A DNA stretch of 64,000 bases, from assembly GCA_008973525.1 (NCBI GenBank), contig WACJ01000406.1, forward strand, positions 124,001 to 188,000. The letters run 5' to 3'. Of this stretch, positions 59,321 through 64,000 are shown piece after piece. Position 1 is the first letter of the stretch, and every line of letters begins with the position of its first letter. This DNA comes from Stenopsyche tienmushanensis (taxonomy: Eukaryota > Arthropoda > Insecta > Trichoptera > Stenopsychidae). The notes beneath the pieces were generated by a model. The model saw only the letters and a list, made by a program, of their open reading frames with translations. It had not been told where the DNA came from and did not search any database. The position numbers and the translations under genes were made by a program.

Positions 59321-59857
59321 ACGGGAAAATATATTTGGGAAGAAATGACTATCGGCGAAAACGAAGAATTAAATTTACAAAACATTAATACTTTACAGTC
59401 CGTGCGTTTCGCGCTAAGCTTCGCTGAAAGTCCGGGCGATTTCGTAAGAAATTCATGAAACTCTACTTCTTTCGTAAAATTGATATAATTCTTAAACCAG
59501 CCAATAGATTGAAACGAAATTTTAGTGGTGCCCACAAAAGAGCTTACTGCACAGATATATTTAAACAAAACAGAGGTTTTCAATGTATGGTGCGTGTATC
59601 AGCGCGACAAAATGCAAAAAGTAACTTTTTGATTTGAATTATATAAAAAGGCATTTATCAAATGACACCCAAACACATGAACAAAAAATAAAGGCCACAT
59701 TTAGTTAGTTCATCGTTCTATTTAAAAATTATATTTCAATTGTGTATTTTAACACTGAAAATTGGCAACTAAATTGAAATAAATTAAAATTGTAGCAACA
59801 GTACCAGACTTTTAGATAAAAAGATGATGAATAATATCATCAAAGCTTCAGTTTGAA

Positions 59858-60058
59858 ATGGAAAGAAGATGTGTCCCAATTATTCCGACTGATATGCTAT
59901 TTGTATTGAAGCGCGTGCAGTTTCCGGTGCGAGCATCAACAGAGTACAGGGAAACACAGGGCATGCGTGCATGCTTCTCACATGGACAGCTGTATGTAGG
60001 CTGCTCACGCCCAAATCATTTATTACCAGACGCTACGCACCATACGGATTTTTTTTAA
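59858..60058 (+). pseudogene. Helitron Rep/helicase remnant (C-terminal end)
   Basis: Helitrons encode a large protein with a rolling-circle nuclease and a PIF1-type helicase. The 66-codon frame here reads VPIIPTDMLFVLKRVQFPVR, then a short degraded stretch, then CFSHGQLYVGCSR. These are the last helicase motifs of Helitron proteins (family form: IPTDMPF.FKR.QFPVR, motif TINKAQGQ, then CFSHGQLYVACSRV). The TINKAQGQ motif is lost (TEYRETQG), about 10 residues are missing, and everything N-terminal to it is gone. The downstream helicase tail after CSR does not match. The true frame has no genuine start here; ATG at 59858 is incidental. The fragment ends 28 bp before the start of an open Penelope-like frame. 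Confidence 0.88.
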
Positions 60059-60086
60059 GCATCCAAGAGCACTTCATTAGCACGAC

Positions 60087-60494
60087 ATGAACGCGATCTT
60101 TAGGACGAGAAAAAAGATAGGAAGCCTCCTATTCGACAAAAAGAAAAAAGTGAAAAACGAAAATCAGGGGGTTTACGAGAACGAATGCGCAGCCTGCATC
60201 ATGTCGTACATTGAACAAACCAATAGATAGATCGCCCACAGGGTGAGAGGATATCAGAAAGCAGTTTTGCAATTGGATTACAAATCAGCAATAACCGAAT
60301 ATGTTACGAAGAACGATCATCACATCAATTTTGCGGCACATAAACTATAGCAACAGTCAAAAACGTCAGCATCAAAATTACAAGAGATCAAAAAACGAAG
60401 AAACTCTGCAATCAACAGACGATATGACGGCACTAGCATTCCTAGATTTTGGCTACCAATTTTACCGAAAATTAAAGCACCAATGACCAGCTAA
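60087..60494 (+). pseudogene. Penelope-like element GIY-YIG endonuclease remnant
   Basis: A single plus-strand frame, broken by stops at about 60228 and 60348, reads KKKKVKNENQGVYENECAAC, then SYIEQTNR, IAHRVRGYQKAV, YKSAITEYVTKNDHHINFAA and, near its end, LQEIKKRRNSAINRRYDG with PRFWLPIL before a stop at 60492. This is the order of the endonuclease that follows the reverse transcriptase in Penelope-like retroelements: G(I/V)Y...C..C...YIGQT.R, then K.SA..EH...N.H.I.F, then E....KH..N.NR..G......W.P.L. YIEQT replaces YIGQT. The reverse transcriptase upstream is missing, replaced by the Helitron fragment. Apart from the two stops the frame is intact, so decay is moderate. Confidence 0.75.
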
Positions 60495-60867
60495 AAGATC
60501 TGAAAGTGTAAACAATCTCCAATAAAGACCGCAAAGCAACGGCAATGGACGAAGGATGCTCACAAGGAGCATAGAAGTCAGGCATTTATTTTGATAATTA
60601 ACGAGCACCATTCTTATCTCTGACCATTTTTTTATTCCCCCTTTCTACTTCTTCAAAAGTAAACTGACTTATTTGCACAGCAACTCATTCCTTTTATTTT
60701 CGCAACACAATAATAGGCAAAAATAATTAAGCAACAGCAAGCAGATGCTATGCATGTTGGACATAAGAAATTGAACATTTTTTTATTGTTTTTTTTTTTT
60801 TATTAATTTGGACGTATGTATTATGTTTTAATGCACCTATATCTTGAGTCATATAAAGGCAATTCAA

Positions 60868-60966
60868 ACAGAATACTCGCGCGCTAGTGCAACCATCACG
60901 ACGAGCGCGTGGGAGCGGGGCGCCGCCCGGGGGCTCTGCCCCGAGAGCGCCCCCGCTCCGACGCTT
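60868..60966 (-). repeat. GC-rich dispersed repeat, copy 2
   Basis: Reverse complement GGAGCGGGGGCGCTCTCGGG, CAGAGCCCCCGGGCGGCG, then TGATGGTTGCACTAGCGCGC matches 39388-39480. It contains GGGGC/GCCCC stems. It lies 400 bp beyond the Penelope fragment. Confidence 0.65.
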
Positions 60967-61699
60967 TACATCAAGAGAAGCCAACTTTGGTGAATAGATG
61001 CACCATTATTTTCCAGCACGATAACGCGCGACCTCTGTTATCGAAATTGAAAAAAATTGCATTGAGAAAAAAACCGCAATAAATTGTAAGAACATCTAAT
61101 ATTGACATAATTTACATTTACTTACTTATTAGTGTTTCTCGTGTATTTTTCGTTTGGACGAAAATGAGGCAGGGGCGCACTGGCCGAGGGGCGTAGGTGG
61201 TGTTGGTGCTGATGAAGCAATATAAGGAGATGATACAACGAGCGCCGAAACACTTTTTTTCGGGTATCCAAAAATGACTAATCGGGTCGACACTTAAAAT
61301 TCTTACGAGCTTCATCGGGAACACTGATTATCCATAAAATTGGATCACCGCTAAAGTGGAGATAAAGCATCGCTAATCAATTATTATATCATGTTGCTTT
61401 GAATTAATGACATCGATGGTGTTATCTATCTCGAGCCAATTATGAGTAATGAAGCAAGTATGTACATATTATCTCCAAACGAAGAATCGGGAACCCCATG
61501 AGAGATATCGAAAATGACTCATTGCGAATCTTATGTCAATTTACGTGTTAATGCATTTAGAGTAAAATGGTCAAGTAAAATAAAAATCACGTACAACTCT
61601 CTCAATCGGGTCGGTATCCTGCGTTTTGCGCCCCAATCCCTGTTGCGCCCGTGGCAGGCGCCTGCTTTGCCACGCTCTAGTTACGACCCTGATATATTA

Positions 61700-62604
61700 T
61701 ATGTATTTTGGTACTCCTAATTTAAATACTTCAACTTAAAAGTACCCCATTTAAAAGCTGCAAACTACCTCCAGATTGATCGGTGAAAATACTTATTTTA
61801 AAGATATTATTGATAAATATCGCTTAAATCAACTACATTGTTTATTCGTCCTTATCTTATACCATTAATCACAACTTACATGTTCATCCTATTTGATCGA
61901 CTAATCTAATTAGTGTCCATTCCTTATTTGCGATTTTCGGTTACAGTTCCAAGTCATCCTTCGTTTGATTTTTATCCTTATTTTTCAGCATACTTTAGAA
62001 CATTTTATTCTTTCTTTTACAAGAAACATTCCACAAGAATAATATTGAATATTCATTAGTTAACATATTATTTTCTAATTCCGCTTCTACGTAGGGACTA
62101 TGAATTATCAATTTATTTAGAGAAAATGTCTAGAATTTTAGATTTATAGAGTTAGGAGTTATCGTGTTGGATGGTTCTTCAAACTCCAAAAATGTATTTT
62201 ATGGGTTGTGTTGCTCATCGTTAATGGTTCTAGTCACAATACATATTTGGAAAAATATACAGAATATTGTCTATACGATTATTGGCAAAAATATTAAACT
62301 GACGTAAATACGAGACATATGACCTCAACGACAAACATATCCATGAACTTAAATTAAAACTATATAGATGATAATACATTATTTAAATACATAACAATTG
62401 CACTAGGAATAAAATCTAGTTCCATGATGATTGAGTTACGAGTCCAGCAGCTTAACTATAGGACTACTTATAGGTACAAGGATTTACTAAATTTAATAGG
62501 ATTTATAGTGTCACATATAATATTATATCAACCAAACTTTTTCGCGTAAAACTTGTACCAAACCGAAAAAACGATATTTTCGAATTTCGAAGCTCTGTTT
62601 TAAA
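61700..62604. other. unassigned AT-rich DNA
   Basis: No gene or repeat recognised between the composite and the Tigger end. Confidence 0.5.
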
Positions 62605-62699
62605 TACAGCACCCTATCGATTATCCGAGCTAATGCTGGGGAGGAAAGGCACATATAATTGAAAACACGGAAAACGGGGATTCAAATATAAATAAGAAA

Positions 62700-63020
62700 A
62701 AAGACGACTTCTCCGAAAAACAGTTGCGCACGTATTGTTCGACCGCAGCGTTGCCTTGAAATCGTTGCCCTCCTAATGCCTCTATAAACATATGATAATC
62801 ACATGGGGCCAAGTCTAGACTGTAAAATGAGTGTTTCCAGTGTAATTGGGTAAGTTTATCACGAATTACGTCTGCTGTGCGCATTGTCATGCAGAAGAAG
62901 AATAGCTCGAATCGGTTTTCTTCGTCTTTTCTTACGTCTTTCGATAGTTTAAATAAACTAAATACCTTTTAAAATATCGTAGCCATCATTTTTCCAGTAG
63001 CCCATTTTTCGATTTCCATA
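62700..63020 (-). pseudogene. mariner-4 transposase remnant
   Basis: The minus strand reads EKWATGKMMATIF (about 62980-63020), a gap, then ILLLHDNA (about 62890-62915, second catalytic aspartate), and after a frameshift ADVIRDKLTQLHWKHSF, YSLDLAPCDYHMF with the third aspartate retained, and GGQRFQGNAAVEQYVRNCFS. This is the standard mariner order (KVMATVFWD, LHDNARPHTA, KL..L.WE, YSPDLAPSDYHLF, G..F....V...V..WF). The family's C-terminus after NCFS and the N-terminal half are absent. It lies inside the Tigger element just right of the Tigger terminal repeat. Confidence 0.85.
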
Positions 63021-63184
63021 TCTTCGCGAAATTTTTAGGCCCAATGAAACACTTGGTTCTTAAATCTTGGGCCTCAAGTCTCATCGAAATTTCACTTAAT
63101 TATTTATTATTATTTTATTTTCTTTCCGATAATGAATACATCTATTGAAATTTAATGACATATAAGGGAAGAGTATAATATATT

Positions 63185-63484
63185 TGAATAAACATTGATT
63201 ATTTTATATATAAGATCTACTCTAAGTTAATTTTACTATAATTATATAATTTGAAAAAGTGCAAACTATAAGTTAAAAAAGTTTTATCGCAATTGAATGT
63301 ACGATATAGCAGCGCATAAAATACGAACAAACAAATTTTATTTTTTGTATATTAGACTATGCCTATGTTATTTGCGTTATTATTATCAATAAGTGAACGA
63401 AGTTTTATTACAATCTAATGAATGGTATGGCAGCGCATTAAATTCGAACAAATACATTAATTTTTATATATTAGAAGATTAATA
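63185..63484 (+). repeat. tandem repeat, third array
   Basis: Two or more units homologous to 5065-5357 (AACATTGATTATTTTATATA, GTACGATATAGCAGCGC, AATGGTATGGCAGCGC), ending TTAGAAGATTA directly beside Tigger coding sequence, as at 5357. Confidence 0.7.
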
Positions 63485-63684
63485 AATTTATACAGAAAAA
63501 TTCCGGGTTATATTTGAATCCTCTTTGTAGCAGATAAGTAACTTTTTAGCTGTCTTGTCTGCATTATAGATTTGATTGGGTTGCAAATTTTTTTCTTTGC
63601 AATATTTATGAATTTTCGAAATTCTAATTCTAAGACCATCTCTACGGTTCATCTTCATAAAATTGGGCAAACATAGATACAAGT

Positions 63685-64000
63685 TTTTTTATATATCTTA
63701 ATTCCGATATTGTTTTATGGCTGCTTATAAGAAATCGAGTATCTCCTGGGGTTATTGTAAACGTATAAGAGGAGATCCTTTAGAAATGAGAAGATTTGAG
63801 AGGTCAGATATTGTCCAACTCAATTTATGGTATAACCATTCCTTTTGACGGCCTTCCTTCGGTCCTTATCTCTGCGAGGAGCTCGCAGCACTTATTGGGT
63901 AAGGGTTTGAATGACAGCTAATTGAGTTTCACGTCTATAAAGATATCGCATAAAATATACCAGACGCAGAATAGATAATAAAATCATACCCAATTCCAAA
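63685..64000. other. unassigned DNA at window edge
   Basis: No gene or repeat recognised; may include the outer part of the Tigger element. Confidence 0.4.

Larger units (their letters stand above)
58388..61691 (+). mobile_element. 3.3-kb hAT-2-ended composite carrying other transposons
   Basis: The left end CAGGGCCGTAACTAGGG, then GATGCGCCCGTGGCAAG, matches the left of hAT-2 at 18455-18490. The right 120 bp (61573-61691: AGTAAAATAAAAATCACG, CGGGTCGGTATCCTGCG, GGCGCCTGCTTTGCCACG, ending in reverse CAGGGTCGTAACTAGAG) matches the right of hAT-2. Both ends are flanked by the same 8 bp, ATATATTA (58380-58387, 61692-61699). The roughly 3.1 kb between is unlike other hAT-2 copies: it has R4, R8, a Helitron helicase fragment, a Penelope-like endonuclease fragment and a GC-rich repeat. 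No hAT transposase is seen. The flank is AT-rich, so chance identity cannot be ruled out, but the paired ends, orientation and 8-bp length all fit one insertion. Confidence 0.75.
62607..63682 (-). mobile_element. Tigger element with nested insertions, right end not found
   Basis: Left end CAGCACCCTATCGATTATCC followed by GAGC is a typical Tigger terminal repeat, next to TA at 62605-62606. Tigger coding sequence reappears on the minus strand at 63488-63682: RRDGLRIRISKIHKYCKEK, NLQPNQIYNADKTAKKL, which matches the family segment ahead of and including the first catalytic aspartate (EQIYNADETGL). The aspartate is kept but the neighbouring glutamate is lysine. Between lie mariner-4 (62700-63020) and the tandem array (63185-63480), replacing the rest of the Tigger DDE domain. 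The upstream end beyond 63682 is not recognised. Confidence 0.75.

Noticed and set aside
60754..60984. 78-codon minus-strand frame sharing RSGGALGAE with 39371-39724
   Set aside because: The shared peptide is the translation of the GC-rich repeat, not a conserved protein.

Overview
This window looks like eukaryotic, probably insect, non-coding DNA. It is AT-rich on both strands, has no bacterial-style operons and no open reading frame above about 117 codons, and I recognise no host exon, tRNA or rRNA gene anywhere in the 64 kb. What can be recognised is a dense graveyard of transposable elements: many degenerate mariner/Tc1 relatives, Tigger/pogo elements, two non-autonomous hAT families, a Mutator-like remnant, a Helitron helicase remnant and a Penelope-like endonuclease remnant, plus dispersed repeats and one long satellite. 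The mix of mariner lineages fits an arthropod; I cannot name the species from sequence alone.

Layout. 0-9 kb: mostly unassigned AT-rich DNA with a mariner-like scrap (2.4 kb), a hAT-1 copy (3.0-3.5 kb), and a Tigger catalytic fragment (5.4-5.7 kb) next to a tandem repeat of about 130 bp that recurs at 6.2 kb and 63.2 kb. 10-12 kb: a nearly full-length, dead mariner-1 with both terminal inverted repeats. 13-17 kb: CCGGTT-rich modules in opposite orientations and dispersed repeat R2. 17.8-22.8 kb: a mariner C-terminal remnant, an intact-ended hAT-2 with an exact 8-bp target duplication, two mariner-2 copies and another hAT-1. 24.3-25.2 kb: a complete-ended rosa-like mariner. 26-33.5 kb: repeat R2 split by about 770 bp, repeats R5 and R6, a second mariner-1 loaded with later insertions, and a transposase scrap. 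35.4-36.4 kb: mariner-1 interrupted by a hAT-2 that itself carries mariner-3. 39-44 kb: a GC-rich repeat, R3, R4 and a Mutator-like transposase end. 46-47.4 kb: a satellite of 15-bp units ending against a hAT-like terminus. 49-53.5 kb: R2, a second hAT-2/mariner-3 composite and the best hAT-1 copy, with an exact 8-bp duplication. 54.9-57.4 kb: a mariner-2 with long inverted arms enclosing hAT-2 sequence, then an internally deleted Tigger. 58.4-61.7 kb: two hAT-2-type ends in inverted orientation, flanked by the same 8 bp, enclosing 3.3 kb with Helitron and Penelope remnants. 62.6-63.7 kb: another Tigger with mariner-4 and the tandem array inside it.

There is no sign that these pieces work together; every coding remnant carries stops, frameshifts or deletions. 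Their value is historical: shared junctions and target duplications give an insertion order (mariner-3 into hAT-2 before that composite spread; hAT-1 into mariner-1 and mariner-2; hAT-2 into mariner-1 and mariner-2). The most unusual structure is the 3.3-kb hAT-ended composite at 58.4-61.7 kb.
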